Numbered from the stretch's first letter, positions 36,453 through 44,713 are shown. The stretch: DNA of 64,000 nt from Bacteroidia bacterium (GCA_023228875.1 JALOAG010000001.1:124001-188000), one strand, 5' to 3'. The notes: a model not told the origin generated them from the sequence alone. Program-made: numbers and translations.

Positions 36453-37170
36453 CCCTTCCTGCACTAATCAGTACATGGCTCAACTTTCCTGATTCATGTA
36501 TTATACCTTCTTTGCTCAATTTGTTTATCTTTACCTTACCGCTTGCGTGCATTACTTCACTGTTTCCAATATAGATTCCTACATGGGTTATTTTTTCTGA
36601 ATTTTTACCGAAAAACAATAGATCTCCTGCTTGTATCTCATCAAAAGAAACGGTTTGACATACAGCGGCTTGAGGACGCGAATCTCGAGGAATCGTTATT
36701 CCGTTTATTTTAAAAACAATCTGTGTGAACCCTGAACAATCTATACCTGAGAAACTTCTGCCGCCCCATAGATACGGAGTGTTTATGAATGTGTGAGCCG
36801 TGTCAATGATGGATTTTTGTAAGGTGTGCGGGTGAACCTGTCTGTCTTTCCATGCGGGAAAGTGGTCTATCTCATTTTCGCGTAATACCGCACCTCCGGG
36901 AATGATTGGAGGAAAGCCGGGCAAATGAATTACTGTAAAACATTCGGGAACGATAATTGTCTTGTTGCCGGTAGGAAAAGTGTTTTCACTAAATTGGTCG
37001 GAAGAAATAAAAGCGTGGTAATTGTCAAAATCTGTGAGTATTTCAAACCACCCATTTTGCTCGCTTTGCACTTGATAGGTCTCACCAAATAGTAAACAAC
37101 TCACCATTTCTGAAGCAGACTCTGGTTTAGCCCTGAGTGGTATCCACGAAAGGCGACATATCCCTTTCAT
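36442..37170 (-). CDS. NlpC/P60 (C40) peptidase with SH3-like N-terminus
   Basis: 242 residues. The N-terminal part (GICRLSWIPLRAKPESASEM to about 120) is a bacterial SH3-like region, and the catalytic domain has Cys in SGIDCSGFTQIVF, His in KITHVGIYIGNS and the following polar residue in SEVMHASGKV. Such enzymes cleave the D-Glu to diamino acid bond in peptidoglycan stem peptides. There is no evident signal peptide, so it may act on imported muropeptides as YkfC-type enzymes do. The gene follows the ferredoxin after 3 bases on the same strand. Confidence 0.88.
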   Translation of the reverse strand: MKGICRLSWIPLRAKPESASEMVSCLLFGETYQVQSEQNGWFEILTDFDNYHAFISSDQFSENTFPTGNKTIIVPECFTVIHLPGFPPIIPGGAVLRENEIDHFPAWKDRQVHPHTLQKSIIDTAHTFINTPYLWGGRSFSGIDCSGFTQIVFKINGITIPRDSRPQAAVCQTVSFDEIQAGDLLFFGKNSEKITHVGIYIGNSEVMHASGKVKINKLSKEGIIHESGKLSHVLISAGRVIH

Positions 37171-37173
37171 AGG

Positions 37174-37527
37174 TTAAGCGTTTGGATGAAGTTTGTCTTT
37201 CTTTGCCAGAAGTTGCTCCTTGGTTTCAACTCTGTCAACATCAGGAATACAGCAATCAACAGGGCATACTGCCGCGCACTGAGGTTCGCCAAAGAATCCT
37301 TCACATTCTGTGCATTTATCAGGGACAATATAATATACTTCATTGGATATAGCGGGATGTCGTGTGTCCACATCAGTAACATCGCCATTTTCCAACGTAA
37401 AAGAACCTGTTACTGTAGTGCCATCAGCAATGCTCCATTCGGCACCTGATTCATATATTGCGTTGTTTGGACATTCAGGTTCACAAGCTCCGCAGTTGAT
37501 ACATTCGTCTGTTATGATAATAGCCAT
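37174..37527 (-). CDS. 2[4Fe-4S] ferredoxin (Alvin type)
   Basis: 117 residues from the ATG at 37527; the upstream in-frame start lies on the promoter box and is rejected. Two cluster motifs: CINCGACEPECP near the start and CTECEGFFGEPQCAAVCP near residue 85, the second with the longer spacing between Cys 2 and 3 that marks the Allochromatium-type (YfhL-like) ferredoxins. The middle 40 residues are longer than usual. It carries low-potential electrons; the partner enzyme is not evident. -7 box TAATTTTG lies at 37551-37558. Confidence 0.9.
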   Translation of the reverse strand: MAIIITDECINCGACEPECPNNAIYESGAEWSIADGTTVTGSFTLENGDVTDVDTRHPAISNEVYYIVPDKCTECEGFFGEPQCAAVCPVDCCIPDVDRVETKEQLLAKKDKLHPNA

Positions 37528-37550
37528 TTGAAATTCGTTTTGATGCCACA

Positions 37551-37558
37551 AAATTATA
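37551..37558 (-). promoter_or_regulatory. Promoter -7 element for the ferredoxin-peptidase operon
   Basis: TAATTTTG on the minus strand, 23 bases before the ATG at 37527; it decides between two in-frame starts. Confidence 0.55.
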
Positions 37559-37653
37559 CAAAATGAGAAATGCCAAGTGAATTATTCCTTGTAGGACTTT
37601 ATTTTAAAATGAATCCAAATAGAGAAGATGAAAGTAAAAGTAAAAAGAAAAAA

Positions 37654-38033
37654 GCAGTTCTATAAGCCGGATTCTGTTTTCGGCAAGCCGAATTTTGTCA
37701 TTTATCTGGGAATGGTTTCACAACCAAACTCTATCAGCCTACCCACTGACTTGCTAACTATGAGTTATGCTTAGGCGAACAGCCCTCGGAAGTCAGCTTA
37801 TTTGGCTTTTCAGCGTATGAGGTTTGTTCAAATTGTATGTTACCACACAATCTCGCAGGCTCTTACCCTGCATTTTCACCCTTACCCAATGAATAAACTC
37901 AGGGCGGTTATTTTCTGTAACACTGGCTGTATTTTTGTAATTACTCACAAAAACCCTTCCTGTTAGGAAGCATACTGTTCTGTGCTGCCCGGACTTTCCT
38001 CTCCGCAATAAGCGGAACGACAAAAAGAACTGC
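37654..38033 (-). ncRNA. rnpB: RNase P RNA (class A)
   Basis: About 380 nt on the minus strand, read by its conserved blocks: GAGGAAAGTCCGGGCA near the 5' end, ACAGAAAATAACCGCC, GGTAAGGGTGAAAATG, GTAAGAGCCTGCG, GGGTAGGCTGATAGAG, AGATAAATGAC and AGAATCCGGCTTATAG near the 3' end. The ends pair to form P1 (GCAGTTCT with AGAACTGC). It is the catalytic RNA that matures tRNA 5' ends. The 3' end is followed by a pyrimidine-rich run suited to termination. Its 5' end is 1 base from the CCA end of tRNA-Leu on the same strand, leaving no room for a promoter between them. Confidence 0.96.
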
Positions 38034-38034
38034 T

Positions 38035-38122
38035 TGGTACCCGAGGCGGGACTTGAACCCGCACAACCGATAAAGGTCACAGGATTTTAAGTCCTGCGTG
38101 TCTACCATTCCACCACTCGGGC
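38035..38122 (-). tRNA. tRNA-Leu(TAA), CCA encoded
   Basis: 88 nt including an encoded CCA. Acceptor GCCCGAG pairs with CTCGGGT, anticodon loop CTTAAAA gives TAA, a long variable arm (class II) fits leucine, and the T arm is GCGGG TTCAAGT CCCGC. It is the only one of the three tRNA genes here with encoded CCA. rnpB follows after one base. Confidence 0.97.
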
Positions 38123-38129
38123 AATTGGA

Positions 38130-38172
38130 TTTTTGTATTTGAACAAAAAATCCCGACTAAGCGGGATTTCGA
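38130..38172 (-). terminator. Hairpin between tRNA-Gly and tRNA-Leu
   Basis: On the minus strand AAATCCCG / CGGGATTT with a 6-base loop CTTAGT, followed by a T-run, about 3 bases after tRNA-Gly. It looks like an intrinsic terminator, which would leave tRNA-Leu and rnpB to a separate promoter within the next 25 bases or to read-through. Confidence 0.7.
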
Positions 38173-38244
38173 GCGAGAAACGAGGTTCGAACTCGCGACC
38201 TCAACCTTGGCAAGGTTGCGCTCTACCAACTGAGCTATTCTCGC
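38172..38244 (-). tRNA. tRNA-Gly(GCC)
   Basis: 73 nt. Acceptor GCGAGAA pairs with TTCTCGC, discriminator T, anticodon loop TTGCCAA gives GCC, T arm CGAG TTCGAAC CTCG. No encoded CCA (CGA follows), so CCA must be added after transcription. Confidence 0.97.
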
Positions 38245-38287
38245 TTATAAATTTTTATTTTAAAGAACGGTTGCTTGCAATTTGGGA

Positions 38288-38434
38288 TTATTTATCTTCT
38301 AGGATAATCCCTGATTCCCCTTTGTAAGGAGATTTTATATATACAATCTTTTGAAGATTAGTAATGTTAATAGTACGCAATTTTGCTCTGCTAAAATTTC
38401 TTCTTGCTTTTCTTTTTATAACTGTTATCGCCAT
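38288..38434 (-). CDS. Small basic conserved protein
   Basis: 48 residues from the ATG at 38434: MAITVIKRKARRNFSRAKLR then TINITNLQKIVYIKSPYKG. I chose this start because AAAGAG precedes it and it matches, from memory, a group of very small basic Bacteroidota proteins beginning MAIT.(L/I)KRK.R.N; some of these are labelled spore protein by automatic annotation. Lys/Arg make up about a quarter of it, so nucleic-acid binding is likely. It lies upstream of the tRNA-Gly gene on the same strand. Function unknown. Confidence 0.6.
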   Translation of the reverse strand: MAITVIKRKARRNFSRAKLRTINITNLQKIVYIKSPYKGESGIILEDK

Positions 38435-38523
38435 CTCTTTGAAATTTTGAGGTGCAAAGGTAATGCTTTTTATTTTGTTTGCAAGTGTATAATTAGGTTT
38501 TTTTAATTTCTTCTTATGAAGTG

Positions 38524-39069
38524 ATGTCAACCTGTTTTAGGACTAGACAGACCTTAGACGCACCCGAAGGCGCAGGGAAAACAAGGGCGGCTTTCCAGTT
38601 TCTTGGTGCTATGGCGGAAAGCGGCTACAACTGCCTGTTTATTTCTTTGGAGGAACATAAGGACAGTGATTTGTTCATTAAAAAGCGTGATGAATACTTG
38701 TCAAAGAAAGCGCAACAATACATAGAATGTGTGAGTGAATTACCGCAGGGGTATGATACCCTTGTAAACCTTGCTCCTTATTTTGACTGCATATTCATTG
38801 ACGGTTGGGGCAAGGTGGCAGGCGGTCAGGGGAAACTGGATTTTTTCCGTAAAAGTCAGGACGGGAAGTTTATGTTTATCATTTATCAGCGCACAGTTAA
38901 AGGCAGCATGAGAGGAGGAAGCGACAGCGCATTTGACGGAGATTTGATTTGCAAGGCGCACAAAGACGCTGACTATAAAAATAACTACCTGTATTGGAGT
39001 AAAAACAGGTATAATTCTAACATGAAGTATCGCTACCTGATACATGAGGAGGTCTGTATCAGCCAGTAA
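38524..39069 (+). pseudogene. 5'-truncated RecA/RadA-like ATPase (element gene)
   Basis: 181 residues from ATG 38524. Walker A is DAPEGAGKTRAAFQFLG only about 13 residues from the start, then a Walker-B-like FDCIFIDGWGK, and a RecA/RadA-like end: IIYQRTVKGSMRGG, DGDLICKAHKDADYKN, and WSKNRYN (compare the KNR(F/Y)G of RadA). Genuine members have a longer N-terminal region, so the 5' part appears lost at the left boundary of the inserted element. GC content and codon use (gcg, ggc, ccg) differ from the host genes to its left. It may be a phage- or plasmid-type replication or recombination ATPase. Whether the fragment is expressed is unknown. Confidence 0.65.
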
Positions 39070-39075
39070 GAGGGA

Positions 39076-40032
39076 CTACTCCTTCACAAACCTTGCCTGC
39101 CACACCTGCTCCTGTGTTTGGATTTGAAGCAGGTAAACACCTTGTGGCAAGGCTGAAACAGGGATTGCATTACCCTCATAAACACCTTTTGTTACTTCTG
39201 CTCCTACAACGTTCAAAATTCTGTATGCTGAATGTAGGGGGATTTCCTGTAAAAAGAGTTCGGTTTGGGCGGGATTGGGGTAGATTTTAAGGGGTATTGA
39301 AATAATATGTTCTACACTAATAACCCTTGACCGAATTGTATCCTCATTACAAGCGTCCTCAACGTCAATCGGATAATGTGTAGGGTTATTTAAGTAAATA
39401 GGGGTGTTGTCTTTACAAGCGGATACCAGCCCTTGCCAACCAGTTCGTCTGACCAAAAGTTCAAAGTAAACTAAGCCCCTGTTTGAACCAATCCCTTTTA
39501 CAGTATAATCTAACTTGATATTATTGAACTCATTGTGAGGGTCTATAACAGACCAATAGAATGTCTCTCTTGAAATCCCGTCTAAATACGTTATATCTAC
39601 AATAGTGTCTAAAATCAAGCCATAATACAATCCGCTTAACGTATCAGAAACAAACATTGTATCGCCAATATCCAGCGTAAAGTCATAAATAAGCAGGTCA
39701 TTTATTTCAAATGAATCGTTATTGTTGTTTGTCAAAAAACCAGAAAGATAAACTTTGTCATTAAAAACCCGCAACTTGTATGTGAGCGAATCATAACCCC
39801 AAAAGGGTTTATACGGGGTTCTTTCAACAGTATAATACTCCCCCATATCTCCAATCGAATCAATCCTCAACAATTCTTTGCAATAAGTACCAAAGTCCAA
39901 ACCAGGCGTGAGTGAATAAGCATCTTGATATACAAAATAATAAGTACTATCTTCAAAGAAAGTTTGTGCTTTTGCGGGCTTGCCAATCAACAGCACCAAA
40001 CTAACGCTCAATAATAATCTTATGTGTTTCAT
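39076..40032 (-). CDS. Secreted T9SS type A sorting domain protein (element cargo)
   Basis: 318 residues from the ATG at 40032 (MKHIRLLLSVSLVLLIGKPA, then KAQ cleavage). The body (DSTYYFVYQDAYSLTPGLDF, LRVFNDKVYLSGFLTNN) is beta-rich and not recognised. It contains a pair of cysteines and a typical T9SS tail from LKIYPNPAQTELFLQE to QARFVKE. Its start overlaps the end of the next upstream gene by 32 bases, and three such genes follow one another on the minus strand, so they form an operon of surface proteins inside the putative mobile element. Confidence 0.8.
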   Translation of the reverse strand: MKHIRLLLSVSLVLLIGKPAKAQTFFEDSTYYFVYQDAYSLTPGLDFGTYCKELLRIDSIGDMGEYYTVERTPYKPFWGYDSLTYKLRVFNDKVYLSGFLTNNNNDSFEINDLLIYDFTLDIGDTMFVSDTLSGLYYGLILDTIVDITYLDGISRETFYWSVIDPHNEFNNIKLDYTVKGIGSNRGLVYFELLVRRTGWQGLVSACKDNTPIYLNNPTHYPIDVEDACNEDTIRSRVISVEHIISIPLKIYPNPAQTELFLQEIPLHSAYRILNVVGAEVTKGVYEGNAIPVSALPQGVYLLQIQTQEQVWQARFVKE

Positions 40033-41647
40033 AGTGAAAACTGTTTTGTTGTTGCAAATATAAGAAATAAACACCTGCGGACAGGTCTTGGACAGGAATA
40101 GATGTTAAGGCTTCTTCTGAATGATAAACAGTTTTGCCCAATATATCCGTTAGCTGAACAGTCCAGTAAGAGGGCATATTTTCGGGGTACTGAATTTTGA
40201 TTTCGGAATTTACGGGATTGGGATAGACAAGGCATAGCGATACAGAGGGCTTAACAGTTGCTACGTTATCCGTAGCATCGCAGCCCGGTGTTAGACACCC
40301 CTTGCTGTCTAACCTCAACAAGGCTGTTTTCTGCCAAAGTTCTCCGCCACTAAACTCCCCAAAACGGTTTAGGTATTCTCCTGTAAGTATAAATCCATTG
40401 TCAGGTGTTTGTACAAAGTTAAATACCTGCATACCCTTGTCCCCTGTATCATCAGGAACTAAATCATATTCTCTGTACCACACGGGATTGGCTTCAAGGT
40501 CGGTTTTCAGCAAAGCAGGTATTCGTTTCCAGTAATTCGGTTCAGGGTATAGTATATAACGATACCCCACCCAAACTATATGCCCGTCTTCTGTCAGTTG
40601 TACATCGCAAAAATATATGTCCTGAGCATTTTTGAACCTTGGGTCGTCTGTTGTCTGAGGTATCATTCTCCATTCCAAAAACTGCCTGATGTTTTTCCTC
40701 CACAGCACCTGACCCGTTTCATACTCTATCTCTGCAAACCAAACAGTTGTGTTTTCATTAATCTTTGCCCCGACCACAGGTCCCGATTGGGCATAGGAAT
40801 GGTCAGACCAACTGCATAGAATGTTCCCGTCAGGCTTCTGTACCATCTGAAAAAATGAAGTATTAAAGCTGTCATTGTTATTGGGTCTGCACGTCCATAG
40901 AATATTACCGTTGGTATCCATTTTTACTACATCGTTCTGATAACAACGGGGTGTTGAGGCAAAACACCACATATCAACCGTTGATAAGAATACATTGCCT
41001 ATATCTTGATTGTCTGCATATACTCCTTCTATATGTGTCTGATAAGTTAGGGTGTTAATCTGCTGCCTGACTAAACTCACCTCGTCTTCTCCTTTTAGTT
41101 TAACAAGATTAAAGTTATTTATGCCATTTAGGGGGCTAATGTACATATGCCATACAGTAATAGCATATCGGATTCCGTTAATTTCTATATAGTTTAATAC
41201 ATGAGTAGTAAAAGTGTCCACGCCCAGGTAATGACCTGTTTTCTGAAAGGGATTGACATTAAATATTCCTGACTGCCATTTGCCTGTTTCCCCCACTGAC
41301 CTATCGCCATAGCTGAACCCGACTTGCAAATTACCAAAAGAATCTATCAAAGCAGTACGAGAGGACAACCCGTTATTAACCGTAGAATCACCTGTTATCC
41401 GGGTTATATCTAAGGTATCTGTTTTAAATAACTGCCCTGAATAAAGCGAATGATAATTGACGTGTATGTAAGTTTTCCATACATATTCTCCTACTCCTGC
41501 TGTTACTGTAATAACAGTATCTTTATGAAGAAGAATAGTACCACGCCCACTATAACCATTGCTTACAGTAAACCATGTAGTATGCTGTCCGTAAGCAATG
41601 GTTGTTGCCAAGAGCAGGATTAAGGCAAATCCCTTTCGCTTTAACAT
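40001..41647 (-). CDS. Secreted propeller-like protein with T9SS tail (element cargo)
   Basis: 548 residues from the ATG at 41647 (MLKRKGFALILLLATTIAYG). Regular blocks such as MDTNGNILWTCR, VQKPDGNILCSW, QLTEDGHIVWVGYR and QTPDNGFILTGEYL look like beta-propeller blades of the kind seen in the partial gene at the left window edge. Ends in a T9SS sorting domain (LVYPNPVNSEIKIQYP to THKIIIER). Four or more cysteines are clustered near CASTPRCYQ and RLDSKGCLTPGC. It overlaps its downstream neighbour by 32 bases. Role unknown; probably surface-located. Confidence 0.8.
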   Translation of the reverse strand: MLKRKGFALILLLATTIAYGQHTTWFTVSNGYSGRGTILLHKDTVITVTAGVGEYVWKTYIHVNYHSLYSGQLFKTDTLDITRITGDSTVNNGLSSRTALIDSFGNLQVGFSYGDRSVGETGKWQSGIFNVNPFQKTGHYLGVDTFTTHVLNYIEINGIRYAITVWHMYISPLNGINNFNLVKLKGEDEVSLVRQQINTLTYQTHIEGVYADNQDIGNVFLSTVDMWCFASTPRCYQNDVVKMDTNGNILWTCRPNNNDSFNTSFFQMVQKPDGNILCSWSDHSYAQSGPVVGAKINENTTVWFAEIEYETGQVLWRKNIRQFLEWRMIPQTTDDPRFKNAQDIYFCDVQLTEDGHIVWVGYRYILYPEPNYWKRIPALLKTDLEANPVWYREYDLVPDDTGDKGMQVFNFVQTPDNGFILTGEYLNRFGEFSGGELWQKTALLRLDSKGCLTPGCDATDNVATVKPSVSLCLVYPNPVNSEIKIQYPENMPSYWTVQLTDILGKTVYHSEEALTSIPVQDLSAGVYFLYLQQQNSFHYETHKIIIER

Positions 41648-41654
41648 GAGTGCC

Positions 41655-42251
41655 TTATTTATTGATAACAAGTTTCATGTACATTCTTTCCTGCTCGCCT
41701 GTTTCTATCTGAATAAAGTAAGTACCCTCTGCCCACGCGCTTGTGTTCAGGGTAAGAGAACTTTCTTTTTTCCATACCCTTTGGGCGATTAGCTTTCCGT
41801 TTATGTCATACACCTTTACATCGGAAGACTGAAACCCTTTTTTCCATTGCAGGGTTACTTCGTCTGAGGTAGGGTTAGGGTAAAGCAATACGGCTGATTT
41901 TTCAGTTTCTGAGTCAATTTCTTCAATAAGGGTACTCAGTTGTTCCTCATCAAGAATGAGTTCATACCCCTCCTCAGGGAAAAGGTAAACATCTGCAACA
42001 TAAGGTTCTCCCGGTGTAGGGTAGTCTGTATTGGTATAGACAAAATATCCCGGGTGATTAACTGTTGTAGTTACAGCATCTCCTTCTACCAGTTCTATCA
42101 CAATACTATAGGAACCGTCAGGTAAATTCGGTAATACCTCTGACATAAATTTGACACGAAGCATTGTGTCGTTTTGCCCAAACCCTGTTACTGAACAAAA
42201 GAATAACAAGGCTACCATCATAATGGATTTTCCTAAGTAATTTTTTTTCAT
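41655..42251 (-). CDS. Small secreted T9SS protein (element cargo)
   Basis: 198 residues. Signal peptide MKKNYLGKSIMMVALLFFCS ending GFGQ, a short beta-rich domain (LPDGSYSIVIELVEGDAVTT, YLFPEEGYELILDEEQ) and a T9SS tail from LLYPNPTSDEVTLQW to MKLVINK. First gene of the three-gene cargo operon, 7 bases from the next. No homology recognised for the domain. The 0.9 kb stretch upstream, up to the recombinase, should hold its promoter. Confidence 0.78.
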   Translation of the reverse strand: MKKNYLGKSIMMVALLFFCSVTGFGQNDTMLRVKFMSEVLPNLPDGSYSIVIELVEGDAVTTTVNHPGYFVYTNTDYPTPGEPYVADVYLFPEEGYELILDEEQLSTLIEEIDSETEKSAVLLYPNPTSDEVTLQWKKGFQSSDVKVYDINGKLIAQRVWKKESSLTLNTSAWAEGTYFIQIETGEQERMYMKLVINK

Positions 42252-42606
42252 GACTTTGCTTTTTTTATTGAATGATAGTTTTAGTTTTGCTTCCGCTTGA
42301 CAAAGCTACAAAACAACATTTTGACAAACCAAGAAAAAAGTAAATTGTTTCTATCTTGCTTATTATCAATCTGTTACTGTTATGCTTAACTTTGTTTTTA
42401 GTGTGATTTTTGCTGTAAATTAGACCAAAATGTCCACTAATCCCCCGCCAGTAAAAAGACACAGCATATCAAATAGGCAAGAGTGTCTATTTTGGTGGAA
42501 AACACCTGTTAGGCTCTGAAAATTGCTAATTAAGTCGTAAAAACGCAGATTTTTGTCCTGTGTCTGAAAAAAACTGTGATTTTTCCTCCCCAATTCCCCT
42601 TTTTGT

Positions 42607-42660
42607 CTGTCAGCACACTTTTTGTGTGCTGACAGGGTTTAAGCACACAAAAAGTGTGCT
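42607..42660. repeat. Pair of mutually inverted palindromes
   Basis: CTGTCAGCACAC-TTTTT-GTGTGCTGACAG (42607-42635), a perfect 12-bp stem, followed after 6 bases by AGCACAC-AAAAA-GTGTGCT (42642-42660), the exact reverse complement of its 19-base core. A half copy AGCACACTTTTT recurs at about 42717-42728. They could be protein-binding sites, a resolution or origin site, or back-to-back terminators; the lack of adjoining genes on both sides makes plain termination less compelling. Confidence 0.75.
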
Positions 42661-42990
42661 GAATTAAATAACTGATAACCAAGCCTATACAGCGCAAAAA
42701 ACACGCACAGCACACAAGCACACTTTTTTTCAAAGTTTTTTGACACAGTAAAAGGTAGCAGGTTTCTTCTGCACCCAACCCAATCCCTTGTCTGCTCTTG
42801 CTTTCCACCCCAAATCTTTCATTTTCCTTAAAACCTTACCCTGTCTTTAACTTCTTATAACGTTATGTATTTCCCTACATTTTCCATACTTCCTTACAGG
42901 CGGTAAATTTCTCTGATTAACCTTTGCCCGAACGCTTTGCAGAAAAGCGACATTTTTATTTGTCTGTAAACTAAGTATCTAAGTATCCTG

Positions 42991-42998
42991 TACCTTTG
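42991..42998 (+). promoter_or_regulatory. -7 element before the recombinase region
   Basis: TACCTTTG matches TAnnTTTG, 162 bases upstream of the recombinase ATG. No TTG at a good -33 distance. Confidence 0.35.
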
Positions 42999-43163
42999 AA
43001 ACATCAGAAACCGCACAAGCCCGACAGCAACAAGAGCGAAAGACTGGAAAATAAACAGGACAGTATTCCCCCTGATGAGTTCTTTCACCGACTTGCTATA
43101 CTCACTTGCAAGGTTTGGGAAAACAGGAAAAGAAAAGCAGCAAATAAAAATAAAGACGAATGA
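42996..43163 (+). CDS. Possible small protein overlapping the recombinase start
   Basis: An open frame of about 55 codons (SERLENKQDSIPPDEFFHRL, AILTCKVWENRKRKAANKNK, DE) ends in TGA at 43161-43163, overlapping the recombinase ATG as ATGA. The composition is protein-like and the overlap suggests translational coupling. However, the frame has no ATG; the only start near its 5' end is a TTG at 42996 that lies inside the -7 box. It may be an upstream coding remnant or an unconventional start. Not recognised. Confidence 0.3.
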   Translation: MKHQKPHKPDSNKSERLENKQDSIPPDEFFHRLAILTCKVWENRKRKAANKNKDE

Positions 43164-44713
43164 CAAAGGTAATTACCTATGTACGGGTATCCACCGATGA
43201 ACAGGCGCAACACGGATACAGCCTGCGCGACCAACAGGACAAACTCAATACTTATTGTAATCTGAAAGGCTACAAAATCATGCACAGGTTTTCAGAGGAC
43301 TATTCCGCAAAGACCTTTAACCGCCCCACTTTTAATGCCCTGCTTTCTTTCTTGAAACAAAACAAAGGACAGGTAAACAAACTCGTCTTTCTGAAATGGG
43401 ACAGGTTCAGCCGTAACTCCATAGAAGCCCTGATGACCATACAGAAGTTAGGCAATTTGGGTGTTCTTTGCGAAGGCATAGAGCAACCTTTGGATATGGA
43501 CGTACCCGAAAACAAGCTGCTGCAAATGATATACCTCGCCACCCCCGAAATAGAAAACGACCGCAGAGGCATGAACACTGCCAACGGAATAAGAAGAGCC
43601 TTAAAAGAAGGCAGGTACTGCAACGTAGCCCCCTTCGGATACAAATACAGCCGCGATGAAAAAAACAAACCTATCCTGATACCTAACGGACACAAAGCGG
43701 AATTAGTCAAAGAAGCGTTTGAACAGTTTTGCACAGGCTTATACTCAAAAGAGCAAATCCGTAAGAAACTTACTCCCAAAGGCATGACCCTTTCACGGAG
43801 CAGGTTCGCCACCCTGTTTGACAACCTTATTTATACAGGTAAGATTACAGTCCCCGCCCATAAGAACGAACCTGAACAGATAGTATAGGGAGTACATCAG
43901 GCACTCATCAGCGACAGCCTCTTTCAGAAAGCGCAGGTTCTTTCAGGCAAGGTTAAAGCCATTCAGTCCAAGCCCAAGACGGCAAGAGAAGAACTGCCGC
44001 TAAGAGGTTATCTTGTGTGTCCTGATTGCGGGGGCAACCTGACAGGGAGCGCATCAAGAAGCAAAACAGGCAGCCGATTTTTTTACTACCATTGCAGACT
44101 GGGCTGCAAGCACAGGGTTTCAGCACCGCTTGTCAATCAATGTTTTGAGGAGTGGCTCGATGAAATATCCATTAACCCCCAATACGTAGAAACCTACCTT
44201 AAATCCGTTGAGCGTATCATCGGTATAGACAAGACTTCCCGCAGGGGAGGCATAATCAAAATCAACAGCCACATAGAGCAGGTAAAAGCCTCCCTTTTAA
44301 AGACAGATATGTTGTTGGTAGAGGGAAAAATAGAAATGGTCTCGTATCAGCGACTAAAAGACACCTACAAAGAAGAACTGGCATTACTGGAAGTTCAGAA
44401 GTCGGATTTTGAGATAACAAATACCGATACGCTTTCTCAAATGGAGGTAGCATTTGAGGTCATGGCAAACCTGCGTAAACTGTGGCAGGACTTGGATTTG
44501 GAGGATAAAGGAATGTTTCTTAGTTCGATTTTTCCAAAAAAACTGCTATTTGAGAAAAACAAGTGTCGAACTATTGACGGCAGTTCTGCTATTTCTGATT
44601 TTCTGTTGATTACTAACGAGTTACAAGCCGATAAAACAAAAAAAGTCGCCAATTTTGACGACCTGTCCTGTTCAGTAGCCTCGACAGGAATCGAACCTGT
44701 ATCAAAAGTTTAG
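43160..44713 (+). pseudogene. Large serine recombinase, interrupted by an in-frame TAG
   Basis: The resolvase catalytic domain begins MTKVITYVRVSTDEQAQHGY with the nucleophile Ser and the Arg-rich KWDRFSRNSIEAL. The recombinase domain has NGIRRALKEGRYCNVAPFGY. At 43886-43888 an in-frame TAG stands where IV(K/E)GVHQALIS is expected; the same frame continues 276 codons through the zinc ribbon (YLVCPDCGGNLTGS, FYYHCRLGCKHR) and a coiled coil. The last 13 or so codons, ASTGIEPVSKV, read antisense into the 3' part of tRNA-Arg, as in elements integrated at tRNA genes. The protein would have excised and integrated the element; the TAG should inactivate it. Confidence 0.88.

Larger units (their letters stand above)
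42252..43159. other. Non-coding stretch of the element with palindromes
   Basis: About 900 bases between the divergent cargo operon and recombinase. The ORFs here are cysteine-rich or low in coding character and I do not call them. It holds the palindromes at 42607-42660 and a -7 box at 42991-42998. A possible small protein ending in an ATGA overlap with the recombinase is listed separately. It may contain the element's replication, partition or regulatory site; nothing specific can be named. Confidence 0.5.

Noticed and set aside
37793..38080. 95-codon minus-strand ORF
   Set aside because: It lies inside rnpB and tRNA-Leu; the sequence is explained by the RNA genes.
42600..42735. CRISPR array
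   Set aside because: The repeats are palindromic, adjacent and too few, with no regular spacers. No cas genes anywhere in the window.
42530..42808. 92-codon minus-strand ORF
   Set aside because: Cysteine- and leucine-rich with no protein-like pattern, and it runs through the palindromes.
42894..43166. 90-codon minus-strand ORF
   Set aside because: Antisense to the recombinase upstream region, low complexity of hydrophobic residues, no start signals.
38520..44700. Direct repeat of the tRNA-Arg 3' end flanking the element
   Set aside because: I looked at the left boundary for a copy of the tRNA-Arg 3' end and found only AACCTGT (7 bases) in common, which is too short to call an att site. The element may be old or its left edge deleted.
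44015..44713. Separate zinc-ribbon protein starting at the internal ATG-like codon
   Set aside because: It is in the same frame as the recombinase catalytic half and carries its normal C-terminal domains, so it is the second half of one broken gene.
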